Assembly: GCA_964588665.1 (NCBI GenBank) | Contig: CAZPQQ010000096.1 | Coordinates: 1-11,111 of the forward strand | Reading direction: 5' to 3' | Source: UBA2160 sp964588665 | GTDB lineage: Bacteria; Chloroflexota; Dehalococcoidia; Lucifugimonadales; UBA1123 | Length of the DNA stretch: 11,111 bases | Part shown: positions 1-6,443 of the stretch, in pieces | Layout of the letters: every line of letters begins with the position of its first letter | How positions within the stretch are numbered: position 1 is the first letter of the stretch | Notes under the pieces: model-generated | What the model was told of the DNA's origin: nothing | What the model saw: the letters and a program-made list of their open reading frames with translations, nothing else | Databases searched by the model: none | Made by a program: the position numbers and the translations under genes

Positions 1-72
1 TCAGCTCAAAGTCTCTATTAACAATCTGTCCCATTTGGGCTGACAGCCAACAGTGAACCTAGCGGCTTCGCC

Positions 73-1398
73 CTACCACTCCTCGACGCGGATCACGTTG
101 CCGACGTCAGCAACGACGTCGAGCGCCTCCAGGCGTTCTATCGCCGTTTGCATCGCCGCTTCGGACGATTGGTGAGTCATGAGCACCAGCTCGGCGCTCT
201 GGGCGACCTCGTCGGTCTCTTTCTGTATGGCCGAGGCGATTGAGATGTTCAGGTCTCCCAACACGCGTCCGACCTGGGCAAGAACTCCGGGACGGTCCGT
301 GGTGGTCAATCGGATGTAGTATCGCGTTTCCAGCTCACTTATAGGCCGGATGTTGACGTTGTCGGACAACGTGAGGTTCGAAGTCGGCACGCTGTCTCCG
401 GCGACGTTCCGGGCTATGTCCACGATGTCGGCGACGACCGCGCTGGCCGTGGGCATCGAGCCGGCGCCCGCGCCGTGGAACAGAAGCTTGCCGGTCAGGT
501 CCGCTTGCACCTCGATCGCGTTGAGGACGCCGTCGACCTTGGCCAACATCGTGGTCCGCGGGACGAGCGCTGGGTGCACTCGAGCCTGCACTGCTCCGTC
601 AGCCCTTTCCGCAATCGCCAGGAGCTTTATCGCGTAGCCAAGTTCGCGTGCATACAGAAAGTCCCTGGACGTCAACCTGGTGATGCCCTCATGATAGACA
701 TCGGTGTCTTTTACGCGAGCGCGAAAGGCGAGCGTTGCCAGAACAGCAAGTTTGTAGGCTGCGTCGATCCCTTCGATGTCGTTGGTGGGGTCCGACTCCG
801 CAAAGCCCAGGTTTTGGGCGTCGACCAGTGTGTCGTTGAAATCGGCGCCCTCGTTGGCCATTCGCGTAAGAATGTAGTTAGTAGTGCCGTTGATGATCCC
901 GTGAATGTCGATGATCTCATTGGCGGCCAGGTCCCGAAGAAGGGGTGCGATGATGGGCGTCCCCGCGGCGACCGCGGCCTCGAATAGCACCTGCACGCCG
1001 TTCCCTTTGGCCTCTGCCAGGATGTCCGGACCGTGTCTGGCCATGACTTCCTTGTTGGCCGTGACGATGTGCCGTCCCAACGATATGCTCTTCATCATGT
1101 AGTCGAGAGCGGGGTCTTGGCCGCCCATCAGCTCGACGACGATGTCGATGTCCGGTCGGTCCAGGACGTCCCGCGGATCGGTCGTGATAATGCTGGCTGG
1201 GAGCTGATGCGCGCGAGGTCGCGAGGCGTCTCGAACGAGCACGCCCTTGAGCTCGAGCGGGCGGCCGACGAGAGTCCTGAGTTGCTCTCGATTGCGATCC
1301 AGCACAGTTGCGACGCCGCCGCCGACGACGCCCATGCCCAGGAGACCGATGCCGATCGTGGAATTGCTCAACGTGTCCCGTCCAATCTGCGCACGCAC
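73..1398 (-). CDS. hom: Homoserine dehydrogenase with C-terminal ACT domain
   Basis: It reduces aspartate semialdehyde to homoserine with NAD(P)H, the branch step to threonine and methionine, in the cytoplasm. In the 441-residue translation the Rossmann motif G21-x-G23-x-x-G26 opens the protein. TANK lies at 113-116, the family signature INGTTNYIL at about 169-177, and the catalytic pair D212/K216 in GIDAAYK. An ACT domain (about 360-435) suggests feedback control by an amino acid, usually threonine. Length and domain order are normal for the short ACT-bearing form. The GTG at 1398 has no Shine-Dalgarno. A TTG at 1371 follows GGACGGG and would begin SNSTIGIGLLG, closer to the usual N-terminus, so the true start may be 1371. 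No other open start lies upstream before an in-frame TGA at 1498-1500. A 324-bp spacer separates it from the next upstream gene, so it may be transcribed on its own. Confidence 0.95.
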   Translation of the reverse strand: MRAQIGRDTLSNSTIGIGLLGMGVVGGGVATVLDRNREQLRTLVGRPLELKGVLVRDASRPRAHQLPASIITTDPRDVLDRPDIDIVVELMGGQDPALDYMMKSISLGRHIVTANKEVMARHGPDILAEAKGNGVQVLFEAAVAAGTPIIAPLLRDLAANEIIDIHGIINGTTNYILTRMANEGADFNDTLVDAQNLGFAESDPTNDIEGIDAAYKLAVLATLAFRARVKDTDVYHEGITRLTSRDFLYARELGYAIKLLAIAERADGAVQARVHPALVPRTTMLAKVDGVLNAIEVQADLTGKLLFHGAGAGSMPTASAVVADIVDIARNVAGDSVPTSNLTLSDNVNIRPISELETRYYIRLTTTDRPGVLAQVGRVLGDLNISIASAIQKETDEVAQSAELVLMTHQSSEAAMQTAIERLEALDVVADVGNVIRVEEW

Positions 1399-1499
1399 GC
1401 TTGGTCGAGTGCGGGCGGGGAGTATCTGGCGCCGCCCACCTGCCGAGGAAATGTCGCGCGCTTGGCGCCGGCCACATGACGACAGGTTGGCGCCCGGTC

Positions 1500-1529
1500 A
1501 TTATGTCAAACCACTCGGTGGGCGGTCCA
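1500..1529 (-). promoter_or_regulatory. Possible sigma70-type promoter of hom
   Basis: On the minus strand TGGACC (1529-1524) is followed after 18 nt by CATAAT (1505-1500). These match the consensus at 4/6 and 5/6 positions. A perfect TTGACA (1509-1504) overlaps the -10 but has no -10 of its own at a useful distance. The predicted start would lie near 1493, about 95 nt before the GTG start. Confidence 0.3.
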
Positions 1530-1690
1530 GCGGAGGCGCCGACAGTCATCGTCGATGCAGGCGTTCGAGGCAGCTAAGATGGCTCGTCGATCGGACGGGC
1601 ACCGGAGTTGGGCGCATGCGAGCCCAGATCGGGGAGAGATACAGGCCCGAATACGCTTGGGTCGGCCCGCGCGAAGATGCGGTTTAAGCC

Positions 1691-1715
1691 TGGGGTGAGA
1701 CAGGCTCTCACCACC
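1691..1715 (-). terminator. Hairpin after the SurA-like gene, possible terminator
   Basis: GGTGAGA (1694-1700) and TCTCACC (1706-1712) form a perfect 7-bp stem with a 5-nt loop, 10 bases past the TAG stop of the SurA-like gene on the minus strand. Flanking GG/CC can extend it past a bulge. No clear U-tract follows, so it may be a weak or Rho-assisted terminator or an mRNA 3' stabiliser. Confidence 0.45.
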
Positions 1716-1722
1716 TTCGTGT

Positions 1723-2844
1723 CTAGAGCCCTGTGAACGGAGACGGTGGAGCGGGCGTCGGGGTGATCGTGCTGGTGATGCGGAGTTCCTGGAAAATCCA
1801 GCCGTAAATCTCCGAGTTGAACACCGCGTATATCTCGTGGTTGGCCCGCTCTTCGTTGAGCCATGTCTGCAGCGCACGTGTCTTCAGCGTGTCCATGTTT
1901 TGTGCGCTCAACGGACGGCTGCCGGAACGTTCGGACACCATGAAAAAGTAGAACTGCTGCGGATTGTCGAAGTTCGTCGTCAGCTCTGACAGCTCGCCTA
2001 CCTCGAGATCGAAGAACCTTTGTTCATAATCCTCGTCGACCCCCAACGGCAACCAACCAAAGTCGCCTCCCGCCTGAATTGTGTCGGCGTCGGACGAGAA
2101 CTCTCGGGCCAGAGCCTTGAACACAGCGCGCAAGTAATCCGGACTCTTTTCGAGAGCGACCGCGTCGGCGTACCGAGTCTGCATCACGTCGACTTCGTCG
2201 CCTGCGGTCATGAGCATCCGGTGCAGGTACACTTGCTCGTCTACCGCCGGAACCGAGTCGCCGACGAACTGCCTGACCCGCTCTCGTAGAATGGACTTAC
2301 GAACCAGTTCGCGGTGCTCGTCTTTGCTGACCTGGGTGAAGTTGAGGTACTGTCGATATCGCTCTTCGAACTCCCGTTGGACTTGAGCTTCAGTCTTGCC
2401 AAGGGATTCAGCTTCGGACGGCGCCATGACGAATCGTATCTGGGCATCGAGCTGTTCACGAGTGACGGAGATGCCGAGCCTGGGCGCCGCCTGGGAAATC
2501 ATCTCGTTTTCTACGATCGTTTGCAACGCTGCGAATACGTCGTCGGTGCTGCTGATGTTCTGACCCGTGGCTTGGAGAGTGGCTTGCTGCAGGCGCAGAA
2601 GTTTGACCATGTCTCCGCGAGTGTAGCTCACCTCGCCCACGCGGACGACCAACTGCCTCGGAGGGAGCACGAATTTCATCACGTAGCCAGCCACGATGAT
2701 GGCCGTGACGATCAACACCAAGATGCTGATAATCACAAACGCGAGGCGTTGTCTCCGGCGATGCTCTTCCGGCTGTTGGATGGCCAGCCTACGCCGGTCT
2801 ATTCGCGCGCCGCTGGGGCGCGCATCTCCCGCGTCTCCTACCAA
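1723..2844 (-). CDS. Membrane-anchored SurA/parvulin-type (PPIC) foldase
   Basis: Likely an extracytoplasmic chaperone or peptidyl-prolyl isomerase for exported proteins. The 373 residues show an Arg-rich cytoplasmic N-terminus (about 1-34), one transmembrane segment (about 35-60, a non-cleaved anchor by the positive-inside rule), a SurA-N-like helical region (about 66-195), and a PPIC-like domain (about 200-305) with the landmark GGDFGW at 259-264 and H208 in the first strand. A Pro-rich tail closes it. The second conserved parvulin histidine (the GYHI position) appears replaced by FYFF near 298-301, so isomerase activity is doubtful. The start is TTG. A GGAG sits 8 nt upstream, an in-frame TGA lies 13 codons upstream, and no ATG fits. 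It lies 64 nt after rpsR, probably in the same transcript. Fold class is fairly sure; substrate is unknown. Confidence 0.82.
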   Translation of the reverse strand: MVGDAGDARPSGARIDRRRLAIQQPEEHRRRQRLAFVIISILVLIVTAIIVAGYVMKFVLPPRQLVVRVGEVSYTRGDMVKLLRLQQATLQATGQNISSTDDVFAALQTIVENEMISQAAPRLGISVTREQLDAQIRFVMAPSEAESLGKTEAQVQREFEERYRQYLNFTQVSKDEHRELVRKSILRERVRQFVGDSVPAVDEQVYLHRMLMTAGDEVDVMQTRYADAVALEKSPDYLRAVFKALAREFSSDADTIQAGGDFGWLPLGVDEDYEQRFFDLEVGELSELTTNFDNPQQFYFFMVSERSGSRPLSAQNMDTLKTRALQTWLNEERANHEIYAVFNSEIYGWIFQELRITSTITPTPAPPSPFTGL

Positions 2845-2908
2845 TTCGTCCGCTCCACTGCCTTCAGTGTCGAAATCGCGTCAGGCCACCGGCCGATTTC
2901 AGGGCTCA

Positions 2909-3325
2909 CTACCTGCCAAAGCGAAGGCTGACACCGCGATGGTCCGGACTGAAAGGTATCAGCGCCAGATGGCGGGCGCGCTTGATGGCCGTGGCCAGGG
3001 CCCGTTGATGCTTGGCGCACACACCGGTCTTGCGCCGCGACTCCATCTTGTATCGGTCTGTGATATATCTTCGGAACCGGTCCACGTCTTTGTAGTCGAT
3101 GTACTTCACATGGTCTACACAGAAGGAGCAGATCTTTCGACGAGCATAATACCTCGGCCTGCCGCGTCGTCCTCCTCCTCCTCCTCCGCCCGGCCTGCCG
3201 CCGCCCGGTCTGCCGCCGGGCGGACCACCGCCGCCGGGCCGTCCGCCGGGGCCACCAGGGCCGCCCGGTCCGGGTCGAGGAGCCGCGCCTTCGGGTCGGG
3301 CGCCGGCTGGGGGTTGACTCGTCAT
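2909..3325 (-). CDS. rpsR: 30S ribosomal protein S18 with Gly/Pro/Arg-rich N-terminal extension
   Basis: S18 binds S6 on the platform of the small ribosomal subunit. The core (about residues 58-138) carries the S18 landmarks KICSFC, DYKDVDRFRRYI, RRKTGVCAKHQR and IKRARHLALIPF. C66, C69, C103 and H106 form a plausible zinc site, the so-called C+ form. Family members are usually about 70-90 residues. This one is 138, because residues 1-57 are a low-complexity Gly/Pro/Arg stretch. I chose ATG 3325, since AAGGTG lies 6 nt upstream; a GTG at 3334 lies inside that Shine-Dalgarno and would add three residues. A structured 134-nt spacer separates it from ssb upstream, and 64 nt separate it from the SurA-like gene downstream. 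S18 identity is certain; a role for the extension is not known. Confidence 0.96.
   Translation of the reverse strand: MTSQPPAGARPEGAAPRPGPGGPGGPGGRPGGGGPPGGRPGGGRPGGGGGGGRRGRPRYYARRKICSFCVDHVKYIDYKDVDRFRRYITDRYKMESRRKTGVCAKHQRALATAIKRARHLALIPFSPDHRGVSLRFGR
3155..3271 (-). repeat. Low-complexity Gly/Pro/Arg coding tract of rpsR
   Basis: Residues about 19-57 of S18 are almost only Gly, Pro and Arg, with recurring GGRPGGG-like blocks and a run of seven Gly. The plus strand shows matching CCG/CCT-rich DNA. Such DNA is prone to slippage and sequencing error, but the frame stays open and joins the S18 core directly. Confidence 0.85.
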
Positions 3326-3340
3326 TGCATTCACCTTATA

Positions 3341-3392
3341 ACGGATTACGTCCGTCGCGATCTAGTTGGATGTCCATCCGCGGTTTCCGCGG
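3341..3392 (-). promoter_or_regulatory. Tandem hairpins in the ssb-rpsR spacer
   Basis: Three short inverted repeats lie ahead of rpsR. CCGCGG-(3 nt)-CCGCGG spans 3378-3392, GGAT-(4 nt)-ATCC spans 3368-3379, and ACGGA-(5 nt)-TCCGT spans 3341-3355, ending just before the rpsR Shine-Dalgarno. The first two overlap by 2 nt and may compete. They could act in translational control of rpsR, in mRNA processing or in attenuation. The structures are visible; the function is inference. Confidence 0.4.
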
Positions 3393-3459
3393 GGATCATT
3401 GCTGCGATCGGCGTCCGCGTTGGTTGCAGGGCTTGCCGATCGGTGAAATTCCGTAATTG

Positions 3460-3918
3460 TTACCAGGGCAGGTCTTCCGCGTCGTCGGCAGGCGGACCGT
3501 CCGGCGGAGAGCCGCCCTGAGGTCCTTGACTGCTCTGAGATCTCGGTCCACCCTGAGGTGCTCGGCCGCCCTGCTGTTCGCCACCGCCGCCGCCACTCAA
3601 AAACACGACTTTATCGGCCGTGATCTCAAGACTGGTCCGATTTTGACCGTCTTGGGCCTGCCAGGTGCTGGTGCTCAATCGGCCTTCCACGTACACCTGT
3701 CGCCCTTTGGTGAGAAACTGGTTGCACTGCTCGGCAAGGTTGCGCCAAGCGGTGACCCGGAACCACTCGGTTTCGTCGCGCTGGTCTCCGGAGGCGGTGG
3801 TGTATCTCCGATTGGTGGCTACGCTAAAGCTCGTAACCGGCACGCCGTCCGATGTGTAGCGCATCTCCGGGTCGCTACCCAGGTTGCCTATAACGAGCAT
3901 CTTGTTTAGCCCGCCCAT
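3460..3918 (-). CDS. ssb: Single-stranded DNA-binding protein
   Basis: It coats single-stranded DNA in replication, repair and recombination and recruits partners through its C-terminal tip. The 152 residues begin MGGLNKMLVIGNLGSDPE, a typical SSB start. The OB fold covers about 1-110, with FSVATNRRY, ETEWFRVTAW and GRQVYVEGRL. A Gly/Gln/Pro-rich disordered linker follows, then the acidic tip DDAEDLPW. The tip ends in Trp where E. coli has DDDIPF, a common variant. ATG 3918 is preceded by a strong GGAAGGAG about 7 nt upstream; ATG 3900 would cut the first strand. It starts 22 nt after the rpsF stop, so it is surely cotranscribed. The rpsF-ssb-rpsR order is conserved widely in bacteria. The N gap in the neighbouring gene shifts the apparent frame, so naive translation fuses ssb to rpsF. 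Confidence 0.97.
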   Translation of the reverse strand: MGGLNKMLVIGNLGSDPEMRYTSDGVPVTSFSVATNRRYTTASGDQRDETEWFRVTAWRNLAEQCNQFLTKGRQVYVEGRLSTSTWQAQDGQNRTSLEITADKVVFLSGGGGGEQQGGRAPQGGPRSQSSQGPQGGSPPDGPPADDAEDLPW

Positions 3919-3940
3919 TGCTGCGCTCCTTCCGCTTGAC

Positions 3941-4995
3941 CTATCGCTCGGACTCTGCTTCGTCTGACTGAGCTTCGTCCTCTGCGCCGTCTGCATCTTC
4001 GGCGGCCGGTTCGTCTTCGACTTCAGCCTCGGGTTCGGCGGCCTCTTCTTCGGCGACCGGCTCGTCCTCGACTTCAGCTTCGTCCTCGGCGCCGTCTGCA
4101 TCTTCGGCGGCCGGTTCGTCTTCGACTTCAGCCTCGGNNNNNNNNNNNNNNNNNNNNNNNNNNNNNNNNNNNNNNNNNNNNNNNNNNNNNNNNNNNNNNN
4201 NNNNNNNNNNNNNNNNNNNNNNNNNNNNNNNNNNNNNTCCTCGGCGCCGTCTGCATCTTCGGCGGCCGGTTCGTCTTCGACTTCAGCCTCGGTCTCGGCA
4301 GCCTCATCTTCGGCGACCGGTTCGTCCTCGACTTCAGCTTCGGGTTCTGCGGCCTCTTCTTCGGCGACCGGTTCGTCTTCGACTACGGCCTCGGGCTCGG
4401 CGGCCTCTTCCTCGGCGACCGCTTCGTCCTCGACTACAGCCTCGGGCGCGGCGGCCTCATCTTCGGCGGCCGGTTCGTCTTCGACTTCAGCCTCGGGTTC
4501 GGCGGCCTCTTCTTCTGCTGCCGGCGCCTCTGCGGCCTCGGCGCGTTCCTCGGCTTCTCGCTCGGCTCGGGCTTCCATTTCAGCCCGTTCCGCGGCGTCG
4601 CGCTCGGCTCGGGCCTCAGCCTCAGCCAGCCTTCTAGCCTCTTTTTCCGCCTGTTCTTCCAGAGCCGCCAGCGCCTTCTTGTCCATCTTCATGACGAGAT
4701 GGCGAAGAACGTCTTGCGACGCGTTCAGAGTTCGATCGAGCTCGACAACGCTCTCTGGCCCCATCGTGAAACGGGCCAAGAAGTAGTTTCCCTCGTCGAA
4801 CCGTTGGATCGGGTAGGCTAGCCGGCGGACGCCCCAATTTTCCTGATGGGTGATCGAGCCGCCTTGATCGGCAACAAACGTTGAGAATCGATCTACTGTG
4901 GCGCTGGCCTCTACCTCGGTTGCCTCGGGGCTGAGCACCATCACGACTTCGTAGTCGCGTATTCGTTGAAAGGTCAATCCGTTCTCCTGTTGCAT
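3941..4995 (-). CDS. rpsF: 30S ribosomal protein S6 with long acidic repeat tail (interrupted by N gap)
   Basis: S6 pairs with S18 on the 30S platform. The S6 fold spans about residues 12-106, from RDYEVVMVLSPE through WGVRRLAYPI and GNYFLARFTM to DVLRHLVMKMDKK. An Ala/Glu/Arg-rich stretch follows (about 107-158), likely a coiled coil or single helix, then tandem acidic repeats ending ESER. S6 is usually about 95-140 residues; collapsing the two gap flanks gives 300 codons (299 aa plus stop). Across the 100 Ns the upstream and downstream frames disagree by 2. Overlapping the identical 55-bp flanks restores one frame to the TAG at 3943-3941. The ATG at 4995 has no Shine-Dalgarno and lies about 12 nt from the predicted transcript start. 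CAGGAG six nt before TTG 4977 suggests the real start is 4977. It heads the ssb-rpsR operon. Confidence 0.93.
3971..4521 (-). repeat. 17-residue (51-bp) acidic tandem repeats in rpsF
   Basis: The tail is built of units like VAEEEAAEPEAEVEDEP, 17 residues each. Five lie head to tail at residues 159-243, then an 18-residue variant (AAEDADGAEDEAEVEDEP), another 17-mer and a partial copy. At least seven units are visible. The gap hides an unknown further number, possibly none. Units vary by synonymous and by E/D, P/T and A/V changes, so the array has diverged rather than being freshly copied. Confidence 0.88.
4138..4237. other. Scaffold gap of exactly 100 Ns inside rpsF
   Basis: Exactly 100 unknown bases, a placeholder size. 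The 55 bases before it (4083-4137) and after it (4238-4292) are identical. Its real length must be 2 modulo 3 to keep rpsF in frame. An overlap of -55 satisfies this, and so does adding whole repeat units. Confidence 0.97.
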
Positions 4996-5013
4996 ACGTG
5001 AGAAATCCAGGGA

Positions 5014-5043
5014 ATTATAGCATGGTGAATCGACGAGCTACAA
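5014..5043 (-). promoter_or_regulatory. Promoter of the rpsF-ssb-rpsR operon
   Basis: On the minus strand a perfect TATAAT (5019-5014) lies 18 nt after TTGTAG (5043-5038, 3/6 match to TTGACA). Transcription should start near 5007-5008 at a G, giving only about 12 nt before ATG 4995, or about 30 nt with a Shine-Dalgarno before TTG 4977. Confidence 0.6.
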
Positions 5044-5270
5044 CGCGACTGAATCAGGCGTCGTCGCGCTGGCGCCCCGACAAACCTGGATCGATCCGAG
5101 CGACGCCGATGTGCGGCGACTGCGTGTCCGACGAAACCAGACCGGCATTGTACCGCATATTGTAGAATTGCACACGCGGAAGCGGCTTCAAAATGCGAGC
5201 CGGGTCATGGGCACGGGCGCGTCATGACGGACTCACGATTCGAACTAACTCGACCTTCAGGGAGACGGAC

Positions 5271-6440
5271 ATGGCGGCTACTGCAGACGCGGTGATCATT
5301 GGCGGGGGCGTGATGGGGTGCGGAATCCAGTTCAATCTGGCAAAACGCGGCATGACCGACACCCTGCTGTTGGAACGAGACGTGCTGGCTTCGGGCTCGA
5401 CGAGCCGCTCCCAGGCCATCTTGAGAATGCACTACTCCAATGAAGTCACTGCCAAGATGGCCCTGGAAAGCCTTAAAATCTTCAAGAATTTCGAGGATGT
5501 CGTAGGCGGTCCGTCGGGCTACGTTCAGACAGGCTACCTCATCATCGTCGGAGCAGAAGACAGCCGAGCCATGGCCGAGAATGTCGCGATGCAACAGCGT
5601 GTAGGAGTCGACACGAGCGTCGTGCAGGCAAACGACGTGCGCGAAATCGCTCCGATGGTGGTGGTGTCCGAGGGAGAAGCCTTCGCCTACGAACCCCAGT
5701 CGGGTTACGCGGACCCGTATTCGGTGACCACTGGCTACGCCCATGCCGCCAGGCAATTGGGCGCGACAATTCGGGCCGGGGCGCCGGTGACCGAGATCGA
5801 GACTACGAGCAACCGTGTCACGGCAGTGCGGACCGCGGAAGAGCGAATAGAGACGCCCATCGCGGTTGTGGCCGCTGGTCCGTGGTCGGGCCCGCTGCTG
5901 GCGACCGTCGGGGTCGACGTCCCGTTGCGTCCCATTCGCCAACAGGTCGTCATGCTTCAGCGGTCGGCGGATGTCGTTCCCGACCATCCCATCATCGGCG
6001 ACGTGGTGCAAGACCTGTCGGCGCGACCCGATACTGGCGACCTGACACTGGCCGACGGATCCGGAGACGGCGCCCCCGAAGACCCGGACACCTACAACCA
6101 GAGCGTCGACATGCCCGTCGTCGAGACGACGTTCGCGAAGTTGGTGACGCGCGTTCCGGCGATGGAGCACGCGACATTCAAAGGCGGTTGGTCGGGCCTG
6201 TTCACGACCACGCCGGACTGGCACCCGATCCTGGACCGCGTCGACGGGATAGACGGACTCTACTGTGCGATCGGGTTCAGCGGCCACGGGTTCAAGCTGT
6301 CGCCGATGATCGGCGTGGCGATGTCCGAGCTCATCACCGAGGGCAAGGGCGTCAGCGTCGACATCTCCATGCTGAACCTCAAGCGTTTCACCGAGGGCAA
6401 GCTCATGCGGTCCAGGTACGCCATGCAGGTCCTGGCGTAA
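5271..6440 (+). CDS. FAD-dependent oxidoreductase, DAO/sarcosine oxidase beta-like
   Basis: Likely oxidises a secondary amine or amino acid (sarcosine, dimethylglycine or D-amino-acid type) to an imine, using FAD. The 389 residues start with the FAD dinucleotide fold: VIIGGGVMGCG with G11-x-G13-x-x-G16, and E35 closing the second strand to bind ribose. GSTSRSQAILRMHYSNE follows, a flavin-proximal segment of this family. The substrate cap lies in the middle, and the C-terminal FAD motif GFSGHGFKLSP begins at about 335. ATG 5271 has AGGGAG 6 nt upstream; a longer open frame from 5193 adds 26 residues with no family match. A TAGAAT at 5163-5168 could be a -10 but has no clear -35. The stop is 3 bases from the stop of the convergent ridA gene. 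No subunits of a heterotetrameric sarcosine oxidase are nearby, so it probably acts alone. Substrate unknown. Confidence 0.85.
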   Translation: MAATADAVIIGGGVMGCGIQFNLAKRGMTDTLLLERDVLASGSTSRSQAILRMHYSNEVTAKMALESLKIFKNFEDVVGGPSGYVQTGYLIIVGAEDSRAMAENVAMQQRVGVDTSVVQANDVREIAPMVVVSEGEAFAYEPQSGYADPYSVTTGYAHAARQLGATIRAGAPVTEIETTSNRVTAVRTAEERIETPIAVVAAGPWSGPLLATVGVDVPLRPIRQQVVMLQRSADVVPDHPIIGDVVQDLSARPDTGDLTLADGSGDGAPEDPDTYNQSVDMPVVETTFAKLVTRVPAMEHATFKGGWSGLFTTTPDWHPILDRVDGIDGLYCAIGFSGHGFKLSPMIGVAMSELITEGKGVSVDISMLNLKRFTEGKLMRSRYAMQVLA

Positions 6441-6443
6441 GAC

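Larger units (their letters stand above)
1399..1722. other. 324-bp spacer between the SurA-like gene and hom
   Basis: No convincing gene lies here. The open frames crossing it are in other frames of hom or of the SurA-like gene and have no recognisable protein motifs. On the minus strand it holds a hairpin just after the SurA-like stop (1691-1715) and a possible promoter (1500-1529), leaving hom a leader of about 95-120 nt. I saw no T-box, riboswitch core or Thr/Met-rich leader peptide. Confidence 0.6.

Noticed and set aside
1..34. Possible gene start on the minus strand at ATG 34, running off the left edge
   Set aside because: Only 11 codons are visible, with no Shine-Dalgarno and no recognisable family.
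35..50. Bulged hairpin downstream of the hom stop as a terminator
   Set aside because: The stem is six pairs with a bulge and no U-tract follows, so it is not distinguishable from chance.
917..1549. Long minus-strand open frame overlapping hom in another frame
   Set aside because: Its Arg-rich, low-complexity translation is a typical shadow in GC-rich DNA and lies over a certain hom gene.
3971..4521. CRISPR array in the repetitive region
   Set aside because: Repeats are adjacent coding units of 51-54 bp without spacers and keep one reading frame in rpsF.
3460..4995. A single 511-residue protein joining the S6 start to the SSB end
   Set aside because: It exists only because 100 Ns shift the frame. 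After the gap that frame gives Lys/Arg/Pro-rich nonsense, while the correct frame continues the acidic repeats to a stop before a separate ssb start with its own strong Shine-Dalgarno.
5140..5168. Promoter for the flavin oxidase using TAGAAT at 5163-5168
   Set aside because: The -10 is reasonable but no hexamer near a proper distance resembles TTGACA, so only the -10 is noted with the gene.
5205..6287. Long minus-strand open frame opposite the flavin oxidase
   Set aside because: It mirrors codon bias of the real gene, has no motif or ribosome site, and the oxidase is well supported.
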